DNA of 64,000 bases from an uncultured Gemmatimonadota bacterium (GCA_946480295.1 CAMLIT010000008.1:3369-67368); one strand, 5' to 3'; positions 38,167 to 47,102 are shown, counted from the first letter of the stretch. Translations and numbers: made by a program. Notes: generated from the letters alone by a model not told the origin.

Positions 38167-38655
38167 GTGCTCGCGTACTTCGTCAACGTCACCATCCACG
38201 TCCTCGCCGCCATGCTCTGGCTCGGCGGGATGTTCTTCCTCGCCGTCGTCGGCGCGCCGGTGCTGCGGGAGGTCGAGTCCCCCGCCCTGCGCCAGCGGCT
38301 CTTCCAGGTGCTCGGCGAGCGCTTCCGCGCCGTCGGCTGGATCGCCATCACGATCCTCCTCGTCACCGGCACGCTCAACCTCTACTTCCGCGGCTGGCTG
38401 CGCCCCGCGCTCACCAACGTCGCGTTCTGGCACACGACCACCGGCGTCGCCCTCGCCTGGAAGCTCGCGTCCGTCGCCGTCATGGTCGTGACGAGCGCCG
38501 TGCACGACTTCATCCTCGGCCCGCGCGCCGGGCGGATGAAGCCCGGCTCGCCCGAAGCGCTGAAGCTCCGCCGCTGGTCGGCGCTCGGCGCGCGCCTCAA
38601 CGCCATCGTCGGCTTCATCCTCGTGATCGCCGCCGTGCGCCTGGCGCGCAGCTGA
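38167..38655 (+). CDS. CopD/DUF4149-like four-helix membrane protein
   Basis: A 162-residue, four-helix membrane protein beginning with GTG at 38167. It has VTIHVLAAMLWLGGMFFL (His and Trp near the outer face) and VTSAVHDFILGPRAG, the pattern of CopD-like and DUF4149 proteins, which may bind copper or heme. It lies ten bases after the first heme-copper-like gene and five bases before the second, so the three form an operon. Confidence 0.72.
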   Translation: MLAYFVNVTIHVLAAMLWLGGMFFLAVVGAPVLREVESPALRQRLFQVLGERFRAVGWIAITILLVTGTLNLYFRGWLRPALTNVAFWHTTTGVALAWKLASVAVMVVTSAVHDFILGPRAGRMKPGSPEALKLRRWSALGARLNAIVGFILVIAAVRLARS

Positions 38656-38659
38656 TTCC

Positions 38660-39115
38660 GTGCACTCGCTCGTCAGGCGGTTCATCAAGACCGCCATCGC
38701 GTTCCTCTTCGTCGGGCTCGCGCTCGGCGTGTGGATGATCGGCGATCGGGAGATCGCCGGCCGCTTTCCGTCCCCCTGGCTCGTCAGCGCGCACACGCAT
38801 TCGATCCTCGTCGGGTTCGTCATGATGATGATCCTCGGCGTGGCGCTCTGGCTCTTCCCGCGGCCGGAGAAGGACGACGCCCGCTACGACCCGCGCCTCG
38901 TCGCGCTCTCGTACTGGCTCCTCACCGCCGGCACGTGCATCCGCGTCGCCGGCGAGGTCGCGCACCTCTGGACCGACGCGCCGGCGCTGCGCCTCGCGGT
39001 GCTGCTCGCCGGCGTCGGCCAGGCGCTCGGGATCGCCGTCTTCTTCGTGACGATGTGGTCGCGCATCCGGCCCGTCGGCAGCCACCTGCGGGAGCAGAAG
39101 GGGGAGCGTTTCTGA
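38660..39115 (+). CDS. second small heme-copper oxidase subunit I-like protein
   Basis: A 151-residue paralogue of the protein at 37680, also with four predicted membrane helices. The corresponding helix is SAHTHSILVGFVMMMILGVA, conserving the His before GFV. It starts with GTG five bases after the CopD-like gene. The C-terminal tail is short and charged (REQKGERF). It may pair with the first paralogue as a heterodimer; this is inferred from synteny alone. Confidence 0.7.
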   Translation: MHSLVRRFIKTAIAFLFVGLALGVWMIGDREIAGRFPSPWLVSAHTHSILVGFVMMMILGVALWLFPRPEKDDARYDPRLVALSYWLLTAGTCIRVAGEVAHLWTDAPALRLAVLLAGVGQALGIAVFFVTMWSRIRPVGSHLREQKGERF

Positions 39116-39160
39116 CGGGCGAGACCGCGACGGAACGGATCTCGCTAAGGACAGGTCGAC

Positions 39161-39673
39161 ATGACAGAAGCATGGCTGACGGGTCCCGCCGCTGGCGTGG
39201 ACCCTGTCCTGATGCCCGCCGCCCACGCGCTCATGCAATCGCGCGCGGAGATCGAGCAGGTGGCGAGCGATCTCACTCCCGCGGAGCTGGCCGTGCAGCC
39301 GGGCGGCGCCGCCTCGCTCTCCTTCCACCTTCGCCACATCGCCGGCGCGATCGACCGGCTGCTGACCTATTCGCGCGGCCAGCCGCTCTCCGAGGAGCAG
39401 TTCCGCTACGTCGCGTCGGAGAAGACGATCGACCCGAAGGCGACGGGGAAGGAGCTGACGAAGCTCGCCCTCGACGCGATCGATCGCGCGCTCGTCGCGA
39501 TCCGCGCCGCCGACCCGGCGACGCTCTACGACGCACGGACGGTCGGGCGGCAGGCGCTGCCGAGCACCATCTACGGCCTGCTCGGTCACATCGCCGAGCA
39601 CACGACGCGGCACACGGGCCAGCTCGTGACGACCGTGAAGATCGTGCGGGGGCTCGGGCTCGCGCGCACGTAG
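39161..39673 (+). CDS. DinB-family protein
   Basis: A four-helix DinB/YfiT-type protein of 170 residues. The three histidines that normally hold a metal are in LSFHLRHIAGAIDRLL and LGHIAEHTTRHTGQL. Family members include thiol-S-transferases (bacillithiol, mycothiol), but many are of unknown role. The ATG at 39161 follows AAGGACAG. It is 45 bases from the preceding membrane protein and 36 bases before the transporter. Confidence 0.8.
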   Translation: MTEAWLTGPAAGVDPVLMPAAHALMQSRAEIEQVASDLTPAELAVQPGGAASLSFHLRHIAGAIDRLLTYSRGQPLSEEQFRYVASEKTIDPKATGKELTKLALDAIDRALVAIRAADPATLYDARTVGRQALPSTIYGLLGHIAEHTTRHTGQLVTTVKIVRGLGLART

Positions 39674-39709
39674 GCGCGCTCTCGGTCCACCGCGTCGCTC
39701 CCCCGCGGA

Positions 39710-41611
39710 ATGTCCCTTCGCGAGCTGCTCTTCGGGCGCCCGCTCCGCTCGGAGGAGCAGGAAGCACAGAAGATCGGCCCGCTGCGAGGCGTCCCCCTCC
39801 TCGGGCTCGACGCCCTCGCCTCCGCCGGCTACGGGCCGGAGGCGGCGCTGACCGTCCTGCTGCCGCTCGGCGTCGCCTCCACGTGGTACATCGGGCCGAT
39901 CATGCTCGTCGTGGTCGGCGTGCTGCTGCTCGTCTTCCTCTCGTACCGGCAGCTCATCGCCGCCTATCCGGACGGCGGCGGCTCGTACACGGTCGCGTCG
40001 GAGAACCTCGGCGACCGCTTCGGCCTGCTCGCGGCGAGCGCGCTGTCGCTCGACTACGTGCTCAACGTGGCGGTCGCGATCTCGGCGGGCGTCGGCGCGA
40101 TCGTCTCCGCCGAGCCGCGGCTGCTCCCGCACACCCTGCTCCTCTGCCTGGTCGTGCTCGCGCTGCTCACCATCGTGAACCTCCGCGGCGTGCGCGAGGC
40201 GGGGCTCGTCTTCATGCTGCCGACCTACGTCTTCGTCGCCTGCCTCGGCGCGACGATCGTGCTCGGCGTGGTGAAGAGCCTCCACGGCGGCCACCCGGCG
40301 CCCGTCGCGCGCCCGCCCCTGCCGCCGCGCGCGACGGCCTCGCTCGGCGCCTGGGTGCTCATGCGCGCCTTCGCCAGCGGCTGCACGGCGATGACCGGCG
40401 TCGAGGCGGTGAGCAACGGCGTGCAGCTCTTCGAGCAGCCGCGCACGCGCCTCGCGCAGCGGACGCTGACGATCATCATCGCCATCCTCGCCTTCCTCCT
40501 GCTGGGCATCGCCTACCTGTCGTGGCGCTACGGGATCGCCGCGACGGCGCCGGGCGAGGCGGGGTACGAGAGCGTGCTGTCGCAGCTCGTCGCCGCCGTC
40601 GCCGGACGCGGCGCCTTCTACTACCTGGCGATCGCCTCGGTCTTCGCGGTGCTCTGCCTCTCGGCGAACACCAGCTTCGCCGGCCTGCCGCGCCTCTGGC
40701 ACGTGCTGGCGCTCGACGAGTACCTCCCGGCCGACTTCGCGACGCTCGGCCGGCGGCTGGTCTACTCGCGGGGCATCATCGTGCTGACCGTGCTCGCCGG
40801 CACGCTCCTCGTCGTCTTTCGCGGGATCACCGATCGCCTGATCCCGCTCTTCGCCGTCGGAGCGTTCCTCGCCTTCACCCTCTCCCAGTGGGGGATGGTG
40901 CGGCACTGGCGGCGCACCGGCGGTCCGCGGGCGCGCCGGGCCATGGTGACCAACGCCGTCGGCGCGATCGCCACGGGCACGACCCTGGTCGTCGTCACCG
41001 TCTCGAAGTTCATGGAAGGCGCATGGATCACGATCATCATCGTCCCGGCGTTCTTCGCGCTCTACACCGGGATCCGCCGCGCCTTCGACCGGATCGACAT
41101 GGAGACCGACGTCGGCGGCCCCCTCCAGCTCGACGAGCCGCCGCCGCCGATCGTCGTCATCCCCCTCAAGAGCCTCGACCGCGTCGCGCGGAAGTCGCTG
41201 CGCTTCGCGATCACCATCTCCCCCGACGTCCACGTCCTCAACGTCCAGACCCAGGAGCCGGACCTCGAGAACCTCCGCTCGCGCTGGCGCGAGTACGTGG
41301 AGCGCCCCATCCAGGAGGCGGGGTTCACGCCCCCGCAGCTGGTCGTCCTCTCGTCGTCGTTCCGCGAGTTCTTCGGGCCGGTGCTGCGCTACGTCCGGCA
41401 GGTCGCCCTGCAGCATCCGCGGCGCTACGTCGCCGTCGTCGTCCCCGAACTGGTGCAGCGCCGCTGGTACCACTTCTTCCTGCACAGCCATCGCGCGACG
41501 CTGCTGAAGGCGATGCTCCTCTGGCGCGGCGGGCCACGGGTGATCGTGATCAACACGCCGTGGTATCTGCGGGATCCGGAGGACGATGAGAGGGGCGAGG
41601 GGCGTGGGTAG
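39710..41611 (+). CDS. KimA-like APC-family potassium transporter
   Basis: A 633-residue APC-superfamily permease with about 12 membrane helices and a C-terminal cytosolic domain of some 170 residues. It matches the potassium-proton symporter KimA of Bacillus along its length: the N-terminal LLFGRPLRSEEQ, LASAGYGPEAALTVL, SYRQLIAAYPDGGGSYTVA, FASGCTAMTGVEAVSN and FTLSQWGM, and C-terminal RRWYHFFLHSH. Amino acid permeases of the same superfamily lack the C-terminal domain. KimA is inhibited by c-di-AMP; whether this one is cannot be read here. I see no riboswitch upstream. Confidence 0.82.
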   Translation: MSLRELLFGRPLRSEEQEAQKIGPLRGVPLLGLDALASAGYGPEAALTVLLPLGVASTWYIGPIMLVVVGVLLLVFLSYRQLIAAYPDGGGSYTVASENLGDRFGLLAASALSLDYVLNVAVAISAGVGAIVSAEPRLLPHTLLLCLVVLALLTIVNLRGVREAGLVFMLPTYVFVACLGATIVLGVVKSLHGGHPAPVARPPLPPRATASLGAWVLMRAFASGCTAMTGVEAVSNGVQLFEQPRTRLAQRTLTIIIAILAFLLLGIAYLSWRYGIAATAPGEAGYESVLSQLVAAVAGRGAFYYLAIASVFAVLCLSANTSFAGLPRLWHVLALDEYLPADFATLGRRLVYSRGIIVLTVLAGTLLVVFRGITDRLIPLFAVGAFLAFTLSQWGMVRHWRRTGGPRARRAMVTNAVGAIATGTTLVVVTVSKFMEGAWITIIIVPAFFALYTGIRRAFDRIDMETDVGGPLQLDEPPPPIVVIPLKSLDRVARKSLRFAITISPDVHVLNVQTQEPDLENLRSRWREYVERPIQEAGFTPPQLVVLSSSFREFFGPVLRYVRQVALQHPRRYVAVVVPELVQRRWYHFFLHSHRATLLKAMLLWRGGPRVIVINTPWYLRDPEDDERGEGRG

Positions 41612-41615
41612 TGAA

Positions 41616-41762
41616 GGGTCGAGGGTCGAGGGTCGAGGGTCGAGAAGGGCAGGGGCGAGTGGCGAGTGGCGAGATGCTCGGATGCTTCTCGCCACTCGCC
41701 CCTCGCCACTCACCACTCAAGCGCTCGACCCTCGACCCTCGACCCTCGCCCCTCGCCCCTCC
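41616..41762. repeat. large mirrored heptamer block between convergent genes
   Basis: 4 x GGGTCGA (41616-41643), then GGCGAGT units (about 41655-41675), then their inverse CGCCACTCGCCCCTCGCCACT (41691-41717) and the inverse CGACCCT units (41726-41762). The block forms a nested palindrome between the transporter stop and the deacetylase stop at 41764. Confidence 0.9.
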
Positions 41763-41763
41763 T

Positions 41764-42528
41764 TCACCCCGGCGCCGGCAACTCCGGCCCCTTCGCATGC
41801 CTGACGAACGCCTCCGCCTGCTGGCAGCCGAACTCCATCCCGCGGAAGCGGCTCATGCGCTCGTGCACCGCGTAGAACTCCTCCGGGTGCTGGCTGGCGT
41901 GGGCGAAGCACGCGGCGCGCTTGCGGGCCGCCACCGCGGTGATGTCCACGTAGTCCGTCGGATGGAAGAGCTGCGTCTGGTCGCCCGTGAGCACCTCGAA
42001 ATACGCGAGCGCCGCGGTGCGCCCCATGCGCAGCCAGGCGTCGTAGACGAGGAGCGAGGCCGCGCGGTGGTCGGGATGCGTGTCCACCGGCCAGTGGGTG
42101 AAGATGACGTCGGGTCGCTCCCGCTCGAGGAGGTCGCGCATCGCGGCGTAGGCGGCGCGGTCGACGTGGGTGTCGCCGTCGACCTGGCCGAAGAAGAGCG
42201 GCCTCGCGTGCAGGATCGAGCACGCCCGCTCGGCTTCCGCGGTGCGGATCCGCGCGGCGTCGGCGTGCGAGGTTCCCGGGATCCCCGCCTCGCCGCGCGT
42301 CAGGTATAGCGCGATCACCTCGTGCCCCGCGTCCGCGTAGCGCGCCATCGTACCGCCGCAGCCGCTCTCCGGGTCGTCCGGGTGGCCGCCGGCCACCAGC
42401 ACCTTCAATCGCCGAGGCATCCGGGGGCGCTGGCCCTCGAGGACCGCCAGGGGCGTGAGCCCGAGCGCGGCGAGTCCGACCGGGGCGACGAGGAGCCGCA
42501 GCGCCTCGCGACGGGTGAGTGTCGACAT
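41764..42528 (-). CDS. PIG-L family deacetylase
   Basis: A zinc N-deacetylase (GlcNAc-PI/LmbE type) of 254 residues. The zinc motif is AGGHPDDPESGCGG and the second metal/catalytic site HPDHRAAS. A start with TRREALRLL and a hydrophobic stretch suggests a Tat-type signal, so it probably acts in the periplasm on an N-acetyl sugar conjugate. The ATG 42528 is chosen for this signal; the frame continues upstream without conservation. It is divergent from the lipoprotein at 42744 across 215 bases in which I see no clear site. Confidence 0.85.
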   Translation of the reverse strand: MSTLTRREALRLLVAPVGLAALGLTPLAVLEGQRPRMPRRLKVLVAGGHPDDPESGCGGTMARYADAGHEVIALYLTRGEAGIPGTSHADAARIRTAEAERACSILHARPLFFGQVDGDTHVDRAAYAAMRDLLERERPDVIFTHWPVDTHPDHRAASLLVYDAWLRMGRTAALAYFEVLTGDQTQLFHPTDYVDITAVAARKRAACFAHASQHPEEFYAVHERMSRFRGMEFGCQQAEAFVRHAKGPELPAPG

Positions 42529-42743
42529 GGAGCTCGTGGTGGGAGGGGCCGATCGTCGGAGCGACACGAGAATGGCCGCCCAGCCCCGCGGCGGCAACCC
42601 GGGCACGCCGACGACGCGCCGACGGCAGGGAGGTTGCCATACGATGTGGCAGGAGTGCCGCGCCGAGGGTCCTCGCGATCGTGCGCGCCCCGGAGCGACG
42701 GGGATGCCGCCCGGTCGTGCCACCCACTATCTATCGTGTCGCC

Positions 42744-43958
42744 GTGTCGCAGTCATCGAGTCGTTTCGTGAATATCTCTCCGCTTCTTCTCGCATCGCTC
42801 GTCGCCGCAGCCGCCTGCAATCCCGAAGGGATGGGCCGCGCGGCGAAGCAGGAACCCAAGCCCGACGCCGCCACCGTCGTCACCTCGGCGGGCAGCGTCG
42901 GCACGTCCACCGGGGCCGTGGGCGTCGCGACCGCATCTGTGGGTGGGATCGCCCCGGGCGCCGCCCAGCCGGCAGCCGCCGCGCCGCCGCGGGACACCGG
43001 GAGGACCGCCACCGCCACGACGGCGGCCTCGGCCAGGAGCGCGACCGGCAAGCTGCAGCTCCACATGGCGCCCGGCCGGACGAAGCAGGACAGCACGTCC
43101 TTCTACGCCGCCGTCCGCGCCGGGCTCCGGAACGAGCACTGGCCCACCGGCCCCGCCCGCCTCGCGGGCTCGCTCCTGCCCGCGAAGCGGATCGTCGCCT
43201 TCTATGGCAATCCGCTCTCGAAGAAGATGGGCATCCTCGGCGAGCTCCCGCCCGACCAGATGCTGGCGAAGCTCGACCAGACCGTCGCCCAGTGGCACGC
43301 CGCGGATCCGTCCACCCCCGTGCAGCCGGCGCTGCACCTCATCGCCGTCGTCGCCCAGGGCGCGCCCGGCAAGGACGGCATGTACCGGCTGCGCATGGAC
43401 AGCTCGCTCATCGAGAAGGTGTACGGCTGGGCGCAGTCGCGGCACGCCATCCTCTTCCTCGACATCCAGGCCGGACAGAGCACGCTGCAGGCGGAGCTGC
43501 CGCGGCTCATGCCCTTCCTCGCGCGCCCGGACGTCCACCTCGCGGTGGACCCCGAGTTCTACATGCACTACGACAAGCAGGGGCTGCGGCCGGGGTCGAA
43601 GATCGGGACGATGCACGCGAGCGACGTCAACGACATGATCCGCGCGCTGACCCAGCTCGTCATCCAGGACCACCTGCCGCCGAAGGTGCTCGTCGTCCAC
43701 CGCTTCACGAAGCGCATGGTGCCCGACGCGGAGGACATCCGCCCCACGCCGCAGGTGCAGGTCGTGATGGACATGGACGGCTGGGGTCCGCCCTGGCTCA
43801 AGTTCGACTCCTACCGCGACTACGAGGTCCTGCACCCGGTGGAGTTCACCGGCTTCAAGCTCTTCTACCACAACGACACGAAGAAGGGCGACGCGCTGCT
43901 GATGCCGTTCGAGGTGCTGCAGCTCGTGCCGAAACCGCTGTACATCCAGTACCAGTAG
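42744..43958 (+). CDS. putative lipoprotein of unknown function
   Basis: A 404-residue protein with a lipobox-type signal (LLLASLVAAAACNP). A low-complexity Ala/Thr/Val linker fills residues 30-105. The rest (about 110-404) looks like a TIM-barrel-type hydrolase domain: VAFYGNPLSKKMG, FLDIQAGQSTLQAE, VDPEFYMHYD (conserved acids) and KVLVVHRFTKRM. I do not recognise a named family. The GTG start at 42744 is chosen over GTG 42768 for signal length. It ends with a repeat block and is convergent with an esterase gene. Confidence 0.6.
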   Translation: MSQSSSRFVNISPLLLASLVAAAACNPEGMGRAAKQEPKPDAATVVTSAGSVGTSTGAVGVATASVGGIAPGAAQPAAAAPPRDTGRTATATTAASARSATGKLQLHMAPGRTKQDSTSFYAAVRAGLRNEHWPTGPARLAGSLLPAKRIVAFYGNPLSKKMGILGELPPDQMLAKLDQTVAQWHAADPSTPVQPALHLIAVVAQGAPGKDGMYRLRMDSSLIEKVYGWAQSRHAILFLDIQAGQSTLQAELPRLMPFLARPDVHLAVDPEFYMHYDKQGLRPGSKIGTMHASDVNDMIRALTQLVIQDHLPPKVLVVHRFTKRMVPDAEDIRPTPQVQVVMDMDGWGPPWLKFDSYRDYEVLHPVEFTGFKLFYHNDTKKGDALLMPFEVLQLVPKPLYIQYQ

Positions 43959-43969
43959 TGGCGAGAGCC

Positions 43970-44092
43970 GAGGGGCGAGTAGGCACGTTGAGATGATGTG
44001 GCAGGATGTGGACATGGGCGACGGCGTCGCCAGTTCCCGCTTCCTGCATCACGGGATCGCCCTCTCGCCCCTCGCCGCTCGCCCCTATCCCC
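43970..44092. repeat. short mirrored GGGGCGAG / CTCGCCCC units
   Basis: GCCGAGGGGCGAGTAGGC (about 43968-43985) is answered by CTCGCCCCTCGCCGCTCGCCCC (about 44068-44089) next to the esterase stop. It is a degraded form of the mirrored arrays seen at 17939 and 41616, again between convergent genes. Confidence 0.7.
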
Positions 44093-45041
44093 TGATCATC
44101 CCGATCGTCCGCAGCCATCGCTCGACGAGTCGCGGCCAGTCGGTGATCGGATCCTTCGTGCGTCGCAGGCCGAAGGCGTGGCCGCCGTTGGTGTACAGGT
44201 GCATCTCCACCGGCACACCCGCGTCCTTGAGCGCGATGTAGTACACGAGCGACTGGTTGACGTTGTCGACGCTGTCCGTCTCCGCCTGGAGCAGGAACGT
44301 CGGCGGCGTGTCGCGTGTGACGTGGATGTTCGGGTTGAACGCGAGCCCGCCGCGCGACTCGACCCAGAGATGCCCGGGATACAGCGCCACCGCGAAATCG
44401 GGACGGCAGCTCTCGCTGTCCGCCGCATCCACCGGTGGATACAGCCGGCGACGGAAGTCGTTGCTGATCGCGGCGACGAGGTGCCCACCCGCGGAGAAGC
44501 CGAGCACGCCGATCCGGTGCGGGTCGATGTGCCACTCGGCGGCGTGCAGTCTGACGAGTCCCAGCGTCCGCTGCGCATCCTCCAGCGCGGTCAGCGGTCT
44601 GGGAGTGATCTCGCACCGGCAGGTCGCGTCCCAGTGCGGCCCCGAGTTCGGCACGCGGTACTTCAGCAGCACGCACGTGATCCCTCGGCTCGTGAGCCAG
44701 TCGCAGACCTCCGTCCCCTCGAGATCGATCGCGAGGATCTGATATCCGCCGCCGGGGAACACGACCATCGCGACGCCGGTGTTCTTCCCCTCCGGCGAAT
44801 ACACCGTCATCGTCGGCCGCGACACGTTCTGCACGTACGTCCACGGCCTGCCGGCGACCAGGTGGCCGTGAACCGTGGTGATCGCCGCCTCGGGTCCGGC
44901 GGCCGGCTGCGAGTCGGGAACCGCACCCGGCCAGATCGGCAGCTGCGTGTGTCCGGGCGACGGCTGCCACTTCGTCGCCTGCGCGCCGAGCGCGCCGAAG
45001 GCGATCGGGAGGCAGAGCGCCAGCGCGGCGAGCCGCCTCAC
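44085..45041 (-). CDS. exported alpha/beta-hydrolase (acetyl-esterase type)
   Basis: A 318-residue esterase of the BD-FAE/acetylxylan-esterase group. After a signal peptide ending GALGAQA, the oxyanion segment VVFPGGGYQILA, the nucleophile elbow GVLGFSAGGHL, an Asp in LLQAETDSVDN and the His in TNGGHAFGLRR form the catalytic set. It would remove acetyl groups from sugars or small esters in the periplasm. It begins with GTG overlapping the stop of the upstream gene (GTGA). It ends at 44085 near a repeat block. Confidence 0.88.
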   Translation of the reverse strand: MRRLAALALCLPIAFGALGAQATKWQPSPGHTQLPIWPGAVPDSQPAAGPEAAITTVHGHLVAGRPWTYVQNVSRPTMTVYSPEGKNTGVAMVVFPGGGYQILAIDLEGTEVCDWLTSRGITCVLLKYRVPNSGPHWDATCRCEITPRPLTALEDAQRTLGLVRLHAAEWHIDPHRIGVLGFSAGGHLVAAISNDFRRRLYPPVDAADSESCRPDFAVALYPGHLWVESRGGLAFNPNIHVTRDTPPTFLLQAETDSVDNVNQSLVYYIALKDAGVPVEMHLYTNGGHAFGLRRTKDPITDWPRLVERWLRTIGMIRG

Positions 45042-45493
45042 GACGCGCGTCGCCCCATCGATGAGGGCAGCGGGCGCACCTCCCAGTCCAGCGCGAGCCG
45101 CTCTCCATCGCCGAGGGACAGCCATCGGGCGTAGATGACGTCGAGCGTCGCGCCGAGCGGTGTCGCCTCGCCGCGCCGCCACGCGAGGTAGTGCCGGTTC
45201 ACGAGCGCCTCGACGGCCGCGAGCGCCGTCTCGTGCGCGCGGGCGAGCGCGCGCCCCGGCCGCGTCGGCCGCCGCCCGGGGATGCTGGCGAAGGAGGCCC
45301 CGTGCGCGACGAGTCCCCAGAAGCCGTCCCTGACGTCGAGCGCCCGCTCGATCGTGAACTGCGCCAGGTCGTGCGGCAGGTCGCGCCCGGCCGCCATCGT
45401 CGTGCCCTCGAAGGGCCGGCGGTGCGGCGGGGTGGCGACCCAGCTGCACAGGCGGCCGTCTCCCTGCTTGTAGAACTCGACCTGCATCAGCAT
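45038..45493 (-). CDS. conserved-looking hypothetical protein
   Basis: A 151-residue cytosolic-looking protein starting MLMQVEFYKQGDGRLCSWVA after a good GGAGGGAG ribosome site. Conserved-looking stretches are RDLPHDLAQFTIERALD and GFWGLVAHGASF, the latter with an N-terminal strand similar to small adaptor proteins. No membrane segment or signal is seen. It overlaps the exported esterase by four bases, but a functional link is unclear. I do not recognise a family. Confidence 0.6.
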   Translation of the reverse strand: MLMQVEFYKQGDGRLCSWVATPPHRRPFEGTTMAAGRDLPHDLAQFTIERALDVRDGFWGLVAHGASFASIPGRRPTRPGRALARAHETALAAVEALVNRHYLAWRRGEATPLGATLDVIYARWLSLGDGERLALDWEVRPLPSSMGRRAS

Positions 45494-45636
45494 CGCTCCC
45501 TCCATTGAACTGGTGCGCGAGTCGGAACAGGAGATGGGGGAAGATGCCGATCGGCTGCCGCCGCGCAAGTCGCGCAGCCCCTGCCGTGTTCGTTAGGCGC
45601 GGGACGCCGCGGCGGCGGCGCGGATGCGGCGCTCGG

Positions 45637-45975
45637 CTATCGATCGCTGTTCCAGATGTCCTGCACGATCTCCGTGAACGTGAACGTCAGCCGACGGTCG
45701 GCGAGCACGCGCGCGAAGTAGTCACGGATGGCGCTCCCGCCGCGAACCGCTGTGTGGTGGGGCGGCGGCATGACGCCGTGCGGTGCCCAGCAGGCGAGGA
45801 TCGCGTCGACGTCGCCCGCGTTCACGGCGTGGCGCAACGCCTCCGCCACGGCGTGGACGGCCGCCGCGTCGGCCGCGTGATCCCGAGCCGCGGCGCCGGG
45901 CGGTGTGAGAGAGTCGCTGCGGGTCACTCGAGCCTCACGCCAGAAAGGGCATGCCAGTGCGACGACCGTCGCCAC
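45637..45975 (-). CDS. truncated SnoaL/ketosteroid-isomerase-like protein
   Basis: The 112-residue frame shows the first half of a SnoaL-like NTF2 fold: AVAEALRHAVNAGDVDAILACWAPHGV, then IRDYFARVL and FTFTEIVQDIW. It stops where the remaining three beta-strands of the family (about 30-40 residues) should follow, so it is probably a truncated gene. A GTG start at VTRSDS (about residue 17) is more family-like than the ATG at 45975. Upstream and downstream are unrelated small genes. Activity is doubtful. Confidence 0.5.
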   Translation of the reverse strand: MATVVALACPFWREARVTRSDSLTPPGAAARDHAADAAAVHAVAEALRHAVNAGDVDAILACWAPHGVMPPPHHTAVRGGSAIRDYFARVLADRRLTFTFTEIVQDIWNSDR

Positions 45976-46011
45976 CGCGCCGCCAGGAAGCGATCGACCG
46001 CTTCGTCACGA

Positions 46012-46995
46012 TCAGCGCCTCGTCAGGCGGCCGCGCGCCGCGTCCAGCCCCCATGCGGGGATCTCCCCGGCGCCGAAGAGCGGACGGCACGACACCGGCA
46101 CCTCCGATCGCGCGATGGGCCGCGCATCCACAGCGCCGAAGCAGCCGGCGGTCGCGCGGAGCGCGCCGGCCGAAAGAACGATCGCGCTGCCGTCGTCGGC
46201 GGCCCACACGAGCGGCTCGGCCCCAGGCGCACGATAGGCCGCGCCCACAGGGCCGGCCAGCGCGCGCGAGAGCGCGGCGATGAAGGCCGCAGCTTCGCCC
46301 GGGTCCGGGAACGTGCACCAGTACACCTCCCGCGCCTCCCCTGCCGGCGAACCATCGCGAACGGCGTGCGCGCGCGCCCGCAACTCATTCATGCGCTGCT
46401 CGAGGGCGTGCTCGCGCGCCGCGCGGTCGGGCGCGGCGCCGTACGCGTCATGCAGGTGTCGGATCGCCCCACGCAGATGTGGAAAGCGACCGAGCACCTG
46501 CGCCTCGCACCACCCGAGGTCGAGTGCCGGCGAATCCCGCCGAGCCTCCTCCCAGTCGAGCACCGCCCGGAGCGCGCCCGTCGCGCCGTCCACGACCACA
46601 TTGTACGGCGCGAAGTCGCCGTGTGCCACGACCGGGCCCGCGCCGGGAAGGACGTCGGCCAGGGGCTCCGGGTCGACGGCGTGGAGGCGTCGCAGGAAGG
46701 CGCCCATGCCGGCGAGCACCTGCGGGGCGAGCCCCGCGGCCAGCGCCTCGTCGCCGGGGACGCCGTCGACATATGCGTAGCGGAGCTCGCCGAACGCGCC
46801 CGGCGGGACGAGCCGCGGCAGCGGGAGTCCATCGCCGGAGGCGCCCAGGCGGCCGAGGAGCTCCGTCTCGCGCACCCACGCGGCGAGCCGGTCGCCGTAG
46901 CGCTTGATGACGAGCCCATCCTCGCGCGTGAGGTGGTTGCCGGAGGTGGTGCGCTGCCACGAGGCGCCTGCGAGAGCATTGGTCGGTCGGGGCAC
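46012..46995 (-). CDS. aminoglycoside-phosphotransferase-family kinase with extra C-terminal domain
   Basis: Residues 1-215 are an APH/choline-kinase-like phosphotransferase: the catalytic loop VAHGDFAPYNVVVD (HGDxxxxN) and the metal-binding VLDWEEARR. The phosphate acceptor is unknown; the family includes drug, sugar and small-molecule kinases. The C-terminal 110 residues (VYWCTFPDPGEAAAFIA to WGLDAARGRL) are a separate domain that I cannot name. At 327 residues it is longer than a plain APH. It stands in a region of small unrelated genes. Confidence 0.75.
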   Translation of the reverse strand: MPRPTNALAGASWQRTTSGNHLTREDGLVIKRYGDRLAAWVRETELLGRLGASGDGLPLPRLVPPGAFGELRYAYVDGVPGDEALAAGLAPQVLAGMGAFLRRLHAVDPEPLADVLPGAGPVVAHGDFAPYNVVVDGATGALRAVLDWEEARRDSPALDLGWCEAQVLGRFPHLRGAIRHLHDAYGAAPDRAAREHALEQRMNELRARAHAVRDGSPAGEAREVYWCTFPDPGEAAAFIAALSRALAGPVGAAYRAPGAEPLVWAADDGSAIVLSAGALRATAGCFGAVDARPIARSEVPVSCRPLFGAGEIPAWGLDAARGRLTRR

Positions 46996-47102
46996 GGGAA
47001 TGGGTGCGCGAGGGGAGGAGTCGTACGAGGATGTCAGCGGTCGGCGGCGCTCGGGCGCAACCGCGAGCCTAACGAGCCACGATCGCCAGCTCGAGCACTA
47101 CG

